A DNA stretch of 49,590 nucleotides from JAFGMQ01 sp036733345 (GCA_036733345.1 DAINAR010000024.1:1-49590); one strand, 5' to 3'; shown: positions 1 to 9,832, numbered from the stretch's first letter. The notes: generated from the letters alone by a model not told the origin. Numbers and translations are program-made.

Positions 1-51
1 GCGATCCTGGACCTTTCACTTCGGGAATGAAATATTCATTTCTAATTAAAA

Positions 52-2484
52 TTAAGCATGCCGCCTGTAAATGAACACAAAGCCGATGGCGATTGTCAAC
101 AGAAACAGCACGAGCATTCCGAATTCATTCAGAGTAGGGATAGTTGCAGGTTCATCGCCTACGGTCAGGGATGCCGTCGCCGGTCCGCTGTTTCCCGAGG
201 AAGAGGTCAGATCGCCTGTGGTGTTAGTTTGGATGCCTGCAGTAGAGCTGGTTACGTCCACCTGAATCGTGCAGGAGGCCCCGGCCGGCACCGAACCGCC
301 GGAATAGGTGATGGTCGATGATCCGTCCGTGGCTGTCAGGCTCCCGCCGGTGCAGGCGGCTGAGGCATTGGGTGGGGTGGCCACGACCACACCGTCAGGG
401 AGGTTGTCCGTGAAGGCGAGGCCTGTGGCTGCCAGAGCACTGGCCGTGTTGTCGATGGTAAAGGTCAGGGTGCTGGTCCCGCCGCTGAGGATCGTCTCAG
501 GGGAAAAGTTCTTGGAGAATATCGGCGGGGGCTCCGTCCATCGAGCGTACAAAGTAACATTGCTACTTCCCATGGCGAAGGTGTCGCCCCCGCTGTAGGA
601 GGTGCCGCTGCCGTTGGCCGCCGTATTCCAGCCGGTGAAGCTGTACCCGGTTTTCACCAGGGAACCGGTGTTCCCCAGGACCGTTACCGTGTCGGTGATG
701 TTGTACGTGTTTCCGTCCGTTGGCACAGAGCCTCCGGTATTGGTATTGCCGTCGTAAGTGACCGTGTAGTCGATGGCCATCCACTGGGCGTACAGAGTGA
801 CGTTGGAACTGCCCATGGCAAAGGTATCGCCCCCGCTGTAATCAGTGCCGCTGCCGTCGGCCGCCGTATTCCAGCCGTCAAACGTATACCCGGTCTTCAT
901 CAGGGTACCGGTATTTCCCAGGACCGTGACCGTGTCGGTGATATGGTATGTGTTTCCGTCCGCTGGCACAGTGCCGCCGGTAGCCCCATTGCTGTCGTAG
1001 GTGACGGTGTAGGGAACGGGCGTCCATTCGGCATAGAGGGTCAGGGGCCCATTTTCCGTATAGGTCGCCCCTTCATCATAATGGGTACCGCTGCCGTCAG
1101 TGGCCGTATTCCATCCGTTGAAGGTATAACCGATCCTGGCCAGGCTGTCTGTGTTGGTAGCCAGGGTGAGGGCCACATTATAGATTTTCGTCTGATTTGC
1201 CGGAGCGGTCCCGCTGTCAGCTCCGTTGGCGTCGTATGTGACGGGGTAGGCGGGCGGAAGTTCCACGGTCAGATCGGCCGACGCGTGTCCGCTGTTTCCC
1301 GAGGAAGAGGTCAGATCGCTCGTGATGTTTTGGTGGATGCCCACGGCGTTGCTGGTTACGTCCACCTGAATCGTGCAGGAGGCCCCCGCAGCCACCGAAC
1401 CGCCGGAATAGGTAATGATCGATGATCCAGCCGTGGCTGTCAGGCTCCCGCCGGTGCAGATGGTCGAGGCGTTTGGGGGGTCGGCCACGACTACGCCGGC
1501 GGGCAGAGTGTCCGTGAAGGCGAGGGCCGTGGCGGCCAGAGAACTGGCCGTGTTGTCGATGGTAAAGGTCAGGGTGCTGGTCCCGCCATTGGCGATGATG
1601 TTGGGCGCAAAGACCTTGTAAAAGGCGGGCGGGGGTTCCACGTTCAGGGAGGCCGTCGCCGGGTCCGTCACCGGGATCCCTACCAAGAACAACGAGCTTG
1701 TCGTGTTGGGGTAGCTTCCGGGGCTCGCTCCCGCCGGAACCTGGAGCGTCACGGAGAAGGTGCACGAGCCGCCGGCCGGGAGGGTCCCGCCGGTCATGGT
1801 GAGGAAGCTGGTTCCGCTGATGCTGGAACCGGCACCGCAAAAACCATCGGCGGGCAGGCTGATGGCCGTGAGGCCTGAAAGCACGGCGGCGAGATCATCT
1901 GTGAAAGACAGGTTGGTCACGGTCTCTGTCGAACTCACATTTTCAATGGTGAAGGAGAGGGTAGTCGTCCCGCCCGGGACGGTCGACCCGTCAAAGGACT
2001 TGGAGAACTTCAGAACTGTAATCGTGAGGCCATCGCTCGCCGGGTTCCCCGTCACCTGCGTCACTCCCACGGTTCCCGTCAACGGGCCCGTCGTGTTGGA
2101 GTAAGTGCCGGGGCTCGCTCCCATCGGCACCTGAAGCGTCATGCTGAAGGTACAAGACGAGGTTGGTCCAAGGGTCCCGCCGGTCAGGGTGAGGGTACTG
2201 GTGCCGGCGAGCTGAGAACCGGCTCCGCAGAGGTCGTTCATGGGAAGACCGGTGGCCACGAGGCCCGAAAGCGCGGCGTCCAGGTCATCCGTGAAGGTGA
2301 TATCCGTGGCCTCGGCAGCATCCGTGTTCTGGATCGTGAATTCCAGGGTGACCGTGTCGCCGGGATGAACCGGGTCGTCGGTGAAGCTCTTGGTCAACTC
2401 CAGCGGCCAGGCAGAGACCGCCATCATAGTTATCAGCAAAAGAATCGACAAGCAAACCACATTCGCTTTAATGACCGTTCTCAT
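52..2484 (-). CDS. Repetitive secreted/surface protein with IPTL-type C-terminal sorting signal
   Basis: An 810-residue exported protein. Residues 1-25 form a signal peptide ending near SAWP. Next come three roughly 120-residue beta-sandwich repeats of the DUF11-like kind (KSF...TLTFTI.N...CTFS.TLQVPAGASPG), then three Listeria-Bacteroides type repeats (YTVTYD.NG...GYTF.GWNTA..GSGT...LYA.W), then a fourth DUF11-like copy. The C-terminus is IPTLNEFG, a hydrophobic helix and YRRHA, which matches the IPTL-CTERM signal processed by an exosortase (XrtH type). No exosortase lies in the window. Repeats are near-identical at DNA level (about 170-510 against 1285-1625). The gene is far more GC-rich than its neighbours, suggesting transfer or a different selection regime. 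Likely an envelope or extracellular structural or adhesive protein; the ligand cannot be told. The gene call is secure, the function general. Confidence 0.85.
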   Translation of the reverse strand: MRTVIKANVVCLSILLLITMMAVSAWPLELTKSFTDDPVHPGDTVTLEFTIQNTDAAEATDITFTDDLDAALSGLVATGLPMNDLCGAGSQLAGTSTLTLTGGTLGPTSSCTFSMTLQVPMGASPGTYSNTTGPLTGTVGVTQVTGNPASDGLTITVLKFSKSFDGSTVPGGTTTLSFTIENVSSTETVTNLSFTDDLAAVLSGLTAISLPADGFCGAGSSISGTSFLTMTGGTLPAGGSCTFSVTLQVPAGASPGSYPNTTSSLFLVGIPVTDPATASLNVEPPPAFYKVFAPNIIANGGTSTLTFTIDNTASSLAATALAFTDTLPAGVVVADPPNASTICTGGSLTATAGSSIITYSGGSVAAGASCTIQVDVTSNAVGIHQNITSDLTSSSGNSGHASADLTVELPPAYPVTYDANGADSGTAPANQTKIYNVALTLATNTDSLARIGYTFNGWNTATDGSGTHYDEGATYTENGPLTLYAEWTPVPYTVTYDSNGATGGTVPADGNTYHITDTVTVLGNTGTLMKTGYTFDGWNTAADGSGTDYSGGDTFAMGSSNVTLYAQWMAIDYTVTYDGNTNTGGSVPTDGNTYNITDTVTVLGNTGSLVKTGYSFTGWNTAANGSGTSYSGGDTFAMGSSNVTLYARWTEPPPIFSKNFSPETILSGGTSTLTFTIDNTASALAATGLAFTDNLPDGVVVATPPNASAACTGGSLTATDGSSTITYSGGSVPAGASCTIQVDVTSSTAGIQTNTTGDLTSSSGNSGPATASLTVGDEPATIPTLNEFGMLVLFLLTIAIGFVFIYRRHA

Positions 2485-2669
2485 TTTCCCCCTCTTTATC
2501 CCGGGTTGTCACGTTGTTTTTCGAAAATCACCGCAAATCCATAGAAAAAATGTCAGAATCATAGGGAGAGATGTGCCAAAAAAGTAAGGCTTAATTTAAA
2601 AGCCTCATAGCGGAAATCACCAGCAAGATCAAATTTCAAACCCCCCTGGGAAAGGCAAGATATATTAAA

Positions 2670-2700
2670 GGCTAACTGTTTTTGCAGTCAGCCTTTTTTT
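2670..2700. terminator. Intrinsic terminator, probably bidirectional
   Basis: Stem GGCTAACTG (2670-2678) pairs with CAGTCAGCC (2685-2693) with one mismatch. A run of seven T follows on the plus strand, and a weaker T-rich stretch lies on the minus side. It sits just downstream of rubrerythrin and upstream of the surface-protein gene, so it most likely ends the rubrerythrin transcript. Confidence 0.6.
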
Positions 2701-2768
2701 AGAGCGGTTTCCTGAGAGCGTTAGCCCTCTTCGGGCAAAAGGGCATTTTCTCATAAAAACCCTGAAAA

Positions 2769-3263
2769 TCAGTCTATCTTAATGAATGTCTTTCCCTGTG
2801 CCTTGCACACGGGGCATTTCTCAGGGGGTTCATTCTCACAGGTAAAACCGCACACAGGACATACATAATAATCTCCATCTTCCTGGCTATCGATATTATC
2901 CATGGCCTTTTTGTAAAGTGATGCATGTATCTCTTCAACTGCATTGGCATATTCAAAGCTGCGCTGGGCAGCTTTATTGCCTTCTTCTTTTGCAGCTTCA
3001 ATCATGGGAGGATACATGGTCTTGAATTCATGAATTTCTCCTGACATAGCCTCCTGAAGATTTTCCGCTGTTGTCTTTATCCCTTTTAAAGCCCTGAGAT
3101 GTGCATGGGCATGCACAGTCTCTGCCGCTGCCGCAGCCCTGAAAAGCCTTGCAACCTGTGCTTTACCCTCTTTGTCCGCCTGATCTGCAAATGCCAGATA
3201 CTTCCGGTTTGCCTGGGACTCGCCTGAAAAAGCCTCCCAGAGGTTCTTTTCTGTCTTTGTCAT
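2769..3263 (-). CDS. rbr: Rubrerythrin
   Basis: Cytoplasmic non-haem iron peroxidase that reduces hydrogen peroxide in anaerobes. It has 164 residues. The N-terminal ferritin-like four-helix domain carries Glu and His iron ligands (GESQAN near residue 15, AETVHAHAH near 48, NAVEEIHASLY near 108). The C-terminal rubredoxin domain has CPVCGF and CPVCKAQ, giving the four cysteines of the Fe(SCys)4 site. The start is supported by AGGAGG seven bases upstream. Monocistronic as far as can be seen, followed by a terminator near 2670. Consistent with an obligate anaerobe. Confidence 0.95.
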   Translation of the reverse strand: MTKTEKNLWEAFSGESQANRKYLAFADQADKEGKAQVARLFRAAAAAETVHAHAHLRALKGIKTTAENLQEAMSGEIHEFKTMYPPMIEAAKEEGNKAAQRSFEYANAVEEIHASLYKKAMDNIDSQEDGDYYVCPVCGFTCENEPPEKCPVCKAQGKTFIKID

Positions 3264-3620
3264 TGTATGCCTCCTGAAAAATTGTTAATTCGGATTGGGC
3301 AATATGCCCCTGCATAGTAAATAGACATATTAACTTAGGGATTCTAAGCAAGGATAAAACATCTTACAATATTTCATTCAAGTAATAAACTTTCTATCTG
3401 AAAAAATGTTATGCCTAATAATCCATATTATGATTTGACCTCTCCATGTTTTTTTCATATACTTCCCTGAAATATTTAAGACATTCTACCATATATTTCC
3501 CTTTATAAAAAATAAAATTCAATATTTTACAATAAACAGTTCAAACCAGGTGAATTGTGAGTTAATATTTTAATAATTTAAAGTTTTGCAGCAGCTCATT
3601 ATTCAAGTATTGGAAAAAAA
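3264..3620. other. AT-rich intergenic region between divergent genes
   Basis: This stretch separates rubrerythrin (minus) from the MFS transporter (plus). It must hold promoters for both, but it is so AT-rich that no single -35/-10 pair stands out. No credible gene, RNA or hairpin with a T-run was seen. Confidence 0.5.
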
Positions 3621-4937
3621 ATGAAAGATGATCCAAAAAAGAAAATGCTGAATTTCAGATTTATAATATTTTTAATTCTCTCAATTGGCTACCTTTTAGT
3701 GTACTTTCACAGGCTCTCGCTCTCGGTTGTAGCCGATGACCTTGTCAGGGATTTTAATACATCGGCCAGCATGATGGGTCTTCTGGGTTCGGTATATTTT
3801 TACATCTATGCACTGATGCAATTTCCTGCCGGATTGATGTCGGATTCTCTTGGTCCGCGCAAATGTGTAACTTCTTTTCTGCTGATAGCATCGGCTGGAA
3901 GTATCATCTTCGGTTTTGCGCCCAATATTACTGTAGCATTTGCAGGAAGAATACTGGTTGGTTTAGGCGTATCAATGGTCTTTATTCCCACGATGAAAAT
4001 ACTTGCACAGTGGTTCCGGGCTCGCGAGTTTGCCCTGATGGCGGGCATCCTTAATGCAATGGGCGGCATGGGGGTTCTATCGGGCACCTGGCTGCTGGCC
4101 CTGATGGCTGCATGGATCGGCTGGAGGGCATCCTTTGTGGTTATAGGAGTCAGCACATTAGTTTTGGTTGTTGCAGTATGGTTTATCGTAAGTGACAAGC
4201 CTGAGGACAAAGGATGGCCCTCAATTGACGAAATTGACAACAGGGGAGATATTCCTGTTTCTCCTCCCGAAAGTATACCTCTATTAAAAGGGGCAAAAAT
4301 AGTAGTATCAGAAAAGTTCTTCTGGCCGATTGCAATATGGTTCTTTTTTGACTGCGGAATATTTTTTGGATTCGGCGGTCTGTGGGGAGGGCCATACCTG
4401 ATGCACGTATATAATATGACAAAAGCCGAGGCAGGAGCCATTTTGAGCATGATTGCATGGGGCATGATAATCGGCAGCCCCCTTCTGGGTCTTGTCTCAG
4501 ACAAAGTCTTAAAAAGCAGAAAAAAGGTCTTTATAATCACCTCAACGATTTTAACTCTTGAGATGATATTTCTTTATATCTTTCCTTCAGGTTTACCCAG
4601 GGCAGTACTTTATATCTTGTTTTTTATTTTTGCCTTATGTTCCTCATCCATTGTTGTTGTTGGATTTACTGCCGCAAAGGAATTATTCCCTGTACAGATT
4701 GCAGGGACATCGGTCGGTACTGTTAATCTTTTTCCCTTTCTGGGAGGTGCTGTTTTTATGCCCATTCTGGGACGAATTCTCGATGCATACCCAAAGAGCC
4801 CAACGGGGGCATTCCCTCAAGAGGCATACTCCATTATCATACTCATATTAATGGGAGCCTCACTGGTGTCGTTGATCTGTACCTTTGTAATGAAAGAGAC
4901 ATACCCGAAAGATGATGGAAATCAGCCTGTTGATTAA
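3621..4937 (+). CDS. Major facilitator superfamily transporter
   Basis: A 438-residue inner-membrane protein with about 12 hydrophobic helices. The MFS signature between helices 2 and 3 is present (FPAGLMSDSLGPRK, residues about 73-86) and a related loop, GLVSDKVLKSRKK, follows in the second half. There is a charged central loop near 195-225. It resembles the anion/sugar-phosphate cation symporter and nitrate-sulfonate branches only generally, so the substrate is unknown. The TIM-barrel isomerase gene follows 68 bases downstream on the same strand, so the two may form a sugar uptake and processing pair, which is inference. Confidence 0.85.
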   Translation: MKDDPKKKMLNFRFIIFLILSIGYLLVYFHRLSLSVVADDLVRDFNTSASMMGLLGSVYFYIYALMQFPAGLMSDSLGPRKCVTSFLLIASAGSIIFGFAPNITVAFAGRILVGLGVSMVFIPTMKILAQWFRAREFALMAGILNAMGGMGVLSGTWLLALMAAWIGWRASFVVIGVSTLVLVVAVWFIVSDKPEDKGWPSIDEIDNRGDIPVSPPESIPLLKGAKIVVSEKFFWPIAIWFFFDCGIFFGFGGLWGGPYLMHVYNMTKAEAGAILSMIAWGMIIGSPLLGLVSDKVLKSRKKVFIITSTILTLEMIFLYIFPSGLPRAVLYILFFIFALCSSSIVVVGFTAAKELFPVQIAGTSVGTVNLFPFLGGAVFMPILGRILDAYPKSPTGAFPQEAYSIIILILMGASLVSLICTFVMKETYPKDDGNQPVD

Positions 4938-5005
4938 AATGAAAGTATCGGCGAGCTTTTTATCTGTGAAAATATTTAAACCATAATATTGAATAGAGGA
5001 AAGAA

Positions 5006-5803
5006 ATGAAATATGGAGCGACCAATCTTCCTTCTCTTCCAATCCTGGACGAAATAAGGAATTTTGCGGAAATGGGTTTTGACTATCTTGAACTGGGATT
5101 AGATGCCCCAATCGGGCACTATTCGGTAATTCGTGAGACGAAAACGGAGATTCTAAATGCACTGGAAAACCACTCAATGGGACTTGTGTGCCACCTTCCC
5201 ACCTTCGTCTTCTCAGCGGATATGACCGAAAGCATAAGGAGGGCTTCTATTGAGGAAACAGTCAACTCAATTCAAGTATGCGCGGAACTTGGGGCATTAA
5301 AAGCAGTTCTTCACCCGGCAATGACCAATTGGCTTGGATTTCTTTTCATGGAAAAGGTAAAAGAATATGCAAATGAGGCCCTGGAAATAATTGTTGAACA
5401 GGCTGCAAAAATTAATGTGTGTCTGTGCATTGAAAATATGTTTCCCAAATACGGATACTTTTTTGAACCGGATGAGTTTCTGGATGTTTTAGAGCGCTTC
5501 CCGTCGCTAAAAGTTACCCTTGACGTGAGTCATGCGAATATTGGCGATCAGAAAAAAAACAGGATATCTCGGTTTATCAGGATTTTAGGCGATCATATAA
5601 GTCATGTCCATGTAAGTGACAACAAGGGCAGAGAAGATGATCATCTACCCATTGGAGCTGGTAAGATTAATTTCAGGGAAGTAATAAAGGCTTTAGAAAT
5701 AATTGACTATAAAGAAACAGTGACATTTGAAGTTTTTACTGATGACAGGACATATGCCGGAGAGAGTCTTAAACGTTTTAAGGAAATGATAAATCATACC
5801 TGA
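5006..5803 (+). CDS. Sugar phosphate isomerase/epimerase-like TIM-barrel protein
   Basis: A 265-residue protein of the AP endonuclease 2 / xylose isomerase-like TIM-barrel family. Typical metal-site segments are visible: LELGLDAP near residue 31, VLHPA near 94, CIENMFPKYG near 143, TLDVSHANI near 172, HISHVHVSDNKG near 197 and VTFEVFTDD near 239. These provide the Glu, His and Asp ligands of a divalent metal. The family isomerises or epimerises sugars or hydrolyses related substrates, and sequence alone does not choose among them. AGAGGA lies just upstream of the ATG. It probably shares a transcript with the MFS gene before it. Confidence 0.8.
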   Translation: MKYGATNLPSLPILDEIRNFAEMGFDYLELGLDAPIGHYSVIRETKTEILNALENHSMGLVCHLPTFVFSADMTESIRRASIEETVNSIQVCAELGALKAVLHPAMTNWLGFLFMEKVKEYANEALEIIVEQAAKINVCLCIENMFPKYGYFFEPDEFLDVLERFPSLKVTLDVSHANIGDQKKNRISRFIRILGDHISHVHVSDNKGREDDHLPIGAGKINFREVIKALEIIDYKETVTFEVFTDDRTYAGESLKRFKEMINHT

Positions 5804-5901
5804 TTCACTGATATTGGAACAGGATAAAAGAGTACTGAAATAAATGCTGTTTTATGATGGTATTGATAGATATTTGAGAATCTGCGATATCAATAACGTA
5901 T

Positions 5902-6150
5902 ATGGAAAAATATAAAAAAATCGCTGTTCTGGATGACCAGTTTGAGGCTCAACTTCTGGAATCGATTTTGAAGGAACGGGGAATCCCTCATCTTTTAAGA
6001 TCTTATTATGACACGGCTTTCGATGGGCTATTTCAGACTCAGAAAGGGTGGGGATATATCAGTGCTCCTCCGGAGTTTTCAAAAGATATAGAGGAAATTC
6101 TTACCGAATTGAGAAAAGACAAAAGGCTGGAACAAAATTACCCTGAATGA
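5902..6150 (+). CDS. DUF2007-like small protein
   Basis: An 82-residue soluble protein. The segment from VLDDQFEAQLLESILKERGI to GWGYISAPPEF and the acidic C-terminal helix match the DUF2007 putative signal-transducing fold, a small ferredoxin-like domain. Residues 8-28 would form the first strand and helix. No catalytic residues are evident. It lies 31 bases upstream of the YgiQ-family gene and may be co-transcribed with it. Function unknown. Confidence 0.7.
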   Translation: MEKYKKIAVLDDQFEAQLLESILKERGIPHLLRSYYDTAFDGLFQTQKGWGYISAPPEFSKDIEEILTELRKDKRLEQNYPE

Positions 6151-6181
6151 AAACCCTGGATTCAGCATCGAGGTGAAACAT

Positions 6182-7909
6182 ATGTTCCTGCCCACCACAC
6201 CTGAAGAGTTACAAGTCCTTGGATGGGATTCCCTGGACATAATTCTTGTTACCGGTGATACCTATATTGATTCTTCATACATCGGCGCCGCAGTTATCGG
6301 CAAGGTACTGCTTAATGCCGGTTATAAAGTAGGGATTATCGCACAGCCGGATACTTCAAGCGATAAGGACATCTCCAGGCTCGGTGCTCCGGTAATGTTC
6401 TGGGGGGTTACCGCCGGATGCATGGATTCCATGGTATCCAACTATACAGCTTCCAAAAAAAGACGCAATCGTGATGATCTGACACCGGGAGGTAAAAATA
6501 CCAGACGACCCGATCTGGCAGTTATTGTATATACAAATTTGATCCGGCGCTATTTCAAAGATACCCCGCCGATTGTCATCGGGGGTATTGAAGCCAGCCT
6601 GAGACGCATCTCCCACTATGATTTCTGGTCGGACAAAATCAGGCGTTCAATCCTTTTTGACGCCAGGGCCGATGTCCTGGTCTATGGTATGGGTGAAAAG
6701 ACAATTCTTGAACTGGCGGAAAAGATCCTCTACAGGCAGGATTTAAGCGATATACGGGGTATCTGTTACATTTCAAAAGACCCGGTAAAGGAATATATTG
6801 AACTCCCTTCACACACCGAAACGGCAATGGATAAAGCCAGATTCCTTGAAATGTCGAGGGTTTTTTTTCGAAATACAGACCCCTTCAACTCAAATGGTCT
6901 CTGCCAGAAGCAGGATACACGTTACCTCATTCATAACCCTCCTCAATTTCCGCTTGGAACCGATGAACTGGATAGTATTTATGAGTTAGATTATGAGCGC
7001 GATGTCCATCCCTATTATAAAAAAGATGGACCTGTTCGCGGCCTTGAAACCATCAGGTATTCCATTACCACCCACAGGGGATGCTACGGGGAGTGCAGTT
7101 TCTGTGCAATCTCAATACACCAGGGCAGGGCAGTGGTTGACCGCAGTGAATCATCCATTATCAGAGAGGCGGAAGTAATTTCCGGCCATAGAGACTTCAA
7201 AGGTATTATCAATGATGTGGGAGGACCGACCGCAAATATGTACGGAATCGAGTGCCCACTGAAATTCAAACGCGGATCATGCACGGACAGACACTGCTTA
7301 ACCCCTTTCATATGTGATAAACTGCCGGTAAGTCATAATCGCCAGATAAAGCTTCTGCGCCGCTTGAGAAAAGTTAAGAAGGTTAAAAAGGTTTTTATCG
7401 GATCCGGTATCCGGCATGACCTTGTTTTGAAGGATAAGGCCTTTGGGATCAAATATCTTGAGGAAATTGTGCGATATCACATCTCCGGACAGCTTAAAAC
7501 AGCGCCGGAACATTCGGAGGAACATGTCCTTCGCTTGATGGCAAAACCATATTCAAATGCCCTGGAAGAATTTAAAATGCATTTTGACCGCTTGACATCT
7601 GTCCTCAAAAAGAAACAGTATCTGACCTGTTATTTCATAGCAGCCCACCCTGGCTGCACTCTGAGCGATATGTACAACCTCAGAAAATTCATAAACAGGG
7701 TATTAAAATTCAACCCTGAACAGGTTCAAATTTTTACGCCTGTGCCGTCAACCTGCGCGACCCTGATGTATTATATGGAAACAGACCCCGAGACCGGAAG
7801 AGCGATCTTTGTGGAAAAAAATAAATACGAGAAAGAAAAGCAGAAAAACATACTTTTCAGGCCGCTCAGTCGGAAACCACAAAAAAATACAAGCAGGCAA
7901 AATACTTAG
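6182..7909 (+). CDS. YgiQ family radical SAM protein (UPF0313)
   Basis: A cytoplasmic 4Fe-4S radical S-adenosylmethionine enzyme of 575 residues. The cluster-binding motif is C301-x3-C305-x2-C308 (RGCYGECSFCAI). The N-terminal half is the cobalamin-binding-like region typical of UPF0313, with VLVTGDTYIDSSYIG-like sequence near residue 20. The C-terminal HPGCTLSDMY and FTPVPST segments are also characteristic. The physiological reaction of YgiQ proteins is not established. The start is ATG 6182 because GAGGTG (6170-6175) sits six bases before it; the GTG at 6173 lies inside that ribosome binding site. The 50 C-terminal residues are lysine-rich. Confidence 0.92.
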   Translation: MFLPTTPEELQVLGWDSLDIILVTGDTYIDSSYIGAAVIGKVLLNAGYKVGIIAQPDTSSDKDISRLGAPVMFWGVTAGCMDSMVSNYTASKKRRNRDDLTPGGKNTRRPDLAVIVYTNLIRRYFKDTPPIVIGGIEASLRRISHYDFWSDKIRRSILFDARADVLVYGMGEKTILELAEKILYRQDLSDIRGICYISKDPVKEYIELPSHTETAMDKARFLEMSRVFFRNTDPFNSNGLCQKQDTRYLIHNPPQFPLGTDELDSIYELDYERDVHPYYKKDGPVRGLETIRYSITTHRGCYGECSFCAISIHQGRAVVDRSESSIIREAEVISGHRDFKGIINDVGGPTANMYGIECPLKFKRGSCTDRHCLTPFICDKLPVSHNRQIKLLRRLRKVKKVKKVFIGSGIRHDLVLKDKAFGIKYLEEIVRYHISGQLKTAPEHSEEHVLRLMAKPYSNALEEFKMHFDRLTSVLKKKQYLTCYFIAAHPGCTLSDMYNLRKFINRVLKFNPEQVQIFTPVPSTCATLMYYMETDPETGRAIFVEKNKYEKEKQKNILFRPLSRKPQKNTSRQNT

Positions 7910-8033
7910 TAGATACCCACCCAAATCCTGCTCATAAATCATATTTAAGGACTGAAATCATTTCTTCCCCTGTTCTCAGGGCCATAAGCTATTCAAACCA
8001 AGTCTGCTGCCTTTAAAGTGAATCAGGTAGATT

Positions 8034-9143
8034 TCAAATCATTGATTCAAGTGCAGTATATTCCAGCCCAAAAGCCTCTGCCACAGCCTTATAAGTAATC
8101 TTGCCTTTATAAATATTGACGCCCTTTGAAAGGGCCTCATTTTTTCGAACTGCATCAGGAAATCCATCCGTTGCAAGCTCCATAAGAAAAGGAAGGACTG
8201 CATTAGAAAGTGCATAGGTGCTCGTTCGGGGAACAGCACCCGGCATGTTTGTTACTCCATAGTGGCAAACTCCATCTACAAGGTATATCGGGTCCGAATG
8301 GGTTGAGGGACGGATTGTCTCAACGCATCCTCCCTGATCTACGGCCACGTCTACAACTATGCTGCCCGGTTTCATCTGGCTGATCATCTCGCGTGTTACC
8401 AGTCGGGGAGCTTTAGCGCCTTTAACCAGAACCGCACCTATAAACAAATCAGCTCTTTTCACGGCCTCAGCAATAGTGAAAGGATTTGCGCTGAGGGTTG
8501 TAAATCTGCCATGAAGGACCTCTTCAAGATAACGAAGACGGTTTGCATCTATATCAAGAAGCGTGACATTGGCACCCATACCCAGGGCCATCTGTGCGGC
8601 ATTTGTTCCCACCACTCCGGCTCCGAGTATGCTTACATCTGCAGGCCTCACACCGGGAACTCCACCCAGAAGCTTTCCGCGCCCGCCATATGTCTTTTCC
8701 AGATAATGTGCTCCTACCTGTACGGCCATGCGGCCAGCCACCTCGCTCATGGGGATAAGAAGAGGCAGAGTTCCATCAGCATGCTCAACTGTTTCATAGG
8801 CTATTCCAGCCACCCCGGTATTTATCATTTCCACAGTCAGGGACTTTTCTGCGGCCAGATGCAGATAGGTAAATATAAGCAGTCCTTTGCGAAAAAAACC
8901 GTATTCAGAGGGCTGAGGTTCCTTGACCTTGACGACAAGATCTGCTGACCATGCTTCGCGAGCGCCCGGGACAACAGCCCCGCCCGCCGACTTATACTCC
9001 GGGTCGCTAAAACCGCTTCCATCTCCTGCGCCTGCCTCAACCAGAACCCTGTGCCCGGCCTCCGAAAGCTGTTTAACTCCTCCCGGAGTCATGGCCACCC
9101 GGTACTCATTATCTTTGATCTCCCTGGGCAAACCTATAATCAT
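8034..9143 (-). CDS. ald: Alanine dehydrogenase
   Basis: NAD-dependent oxidative deamination of L-alanine to pyruvate and ammonium, and the reverse. It has 369 residues, the normal family length. The N-terminus MIIGLPREIKDNEYRVAMTP is diagnostic. Substrate-binding and catalytic segments are present: KVKEPQ near residue 75, FTYLHLA near 93, the Rossmann motif LGAGVVGTNAA near 174 and VDVAVDQGGC near 268. GGAGGG lies six bases before the ATG. It follows the methyltransferase gene by 23 bases and is probably co-transcribed with it. Confidence 0.96.
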   Translation of the reverse strand: MIIGLPREIKDNEYRVAMTPGGVKQLSEAGHRVLVEAGAGDGSGFSDPEYKSAGGAVVPGAREAWSADLVVKVKEPQPSEYGFFRKGLLIFTYLHLAAEKSLTVEMINTGVAGIAYETVEHADGTLPLLIPMSEVAGRMAVQVGAHYLEKTYGGRGKLLGGVPGVRPADVSILGAGVVGTNAAQMALGMGANVTLLDIDANRLRYLEEVLHGRFTTLSANPFTIAEAVKRADLFIGAVLVKGAKAPRLVTREMISQMKPGSIVVDVAVDQGGCVETIRPSTHSDPIYLVDGVCHYGVTNMPGAVPRTSTYALSNAVLPFLMELATDGFPDAVRKNEALSKGVNIYKGKITYKAVAEAFGLEYTALESMI

Positions 9144-9166
9144 ACCATTCCCTCCTTTAAGCTGTT

Positions 9167-9832
9167 TTAAGCAACCGGTTTCTTCAGCTTTATTCTTATT
9201 TCATTTTTATACTGCTGAATTCGATAGTCATTGAAACCTGCAGACTCAATCATAGCAACTGCCTGCTTCCTGCTATACTTTCTCAAAGGATTGATCTTGC
9301 TCAACAGGCTGTAAATAAAATAATATATCCTTTCTACAGGTGTAAAGGAAGCTCTCCACTTTCTTTTATCTATCTGTGATGAAACCCTTGCAGGATCATA
9401 TATCCATGCCTCTCCCCCGGGTTTCAAGACCCGATAGCATTCCTTCAATACCTTTACAGGTTCTCTCAGCATGTGCAGCATTCCTGTGCTTATTACCATG
9501 TCAAAAGAACAGTCTTCAAACCGCAGCCTTCCTGCATTCCCGACTTCGAAGTCCAGTCTTTCAGACACTCCTGCGCTTAATGCATTTATTTTTGCTATTT
9601 CTATTAACCTTCGCGTCAAGTCTATTCCTGTTACTCTAATAGAAGAAGACCTTTTTGCTATCTCTATTGGAAGATACCCCGGTCCGGTGCCTAAATCAAG
9701 GAGTTTGCCTTGCTTCTGCCATGACACAACCTCCTCCGCGACCTGGCTGTAATAGGTCTCTACAACCATTCTGGTCGCCTTCTCATAAATAGAAGCGAGA
9801 AACCAGGGAATCCTTTCATATAATATCCACAC
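9167..9832 (-). CDS. Class I SAM-dependent methyltransferase
   Basis: A 221-residue Rossmann-fold methyltransferase of the Methyltransf_11/UbiE-like type. Motif I is LLDLGTGPGYLPIEIA (near residues 43-58), the acidic residue after strand 2 is in GIDLT, and motif post-II is FDMVISTGMLHML near 108, followed by LKPGGEAWIYDP. The C-terminal third replaces the usual end with a basic region. Substrate unknown. It lies directly upstream of ald on the same strand (23 bases), so one transcript is likely although no functional link is obvious. Confidence 0.85.
   Translation of the reverse strand: MWILYERIPWFLASIYEKATRMVVETYYSQVAEEVVSWQKQGKLLDLGTGPGYLPIEIAKRSSSIRVTGIDLTRRLIEIAKINALSAGVSERLDFEVGNAGRLRFEDCSFDMVISTGMLHMLREPVKVLKECYRVLKPGGEAWIYDPARVSSQIDKRKWRASFTPVERIYYFIYSLLSKINPLRKYSRKQAVAMIESAGFNDYRIQQYKNEIRIKLKKPVA

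Noticed and set aside
943..1840. Long open frames of 160-207 codons on both strands inside the surface-protein gene
   Set aside because: They are shadows caused by GC-rich repetitive coding sequence; only the 810-codon frame has a signal peptide and domain repeats.
3806..4540. 244-codon minus-strand frame
   Set aside because: Antisense of the MFS transporter, with no protein-like features of its own.
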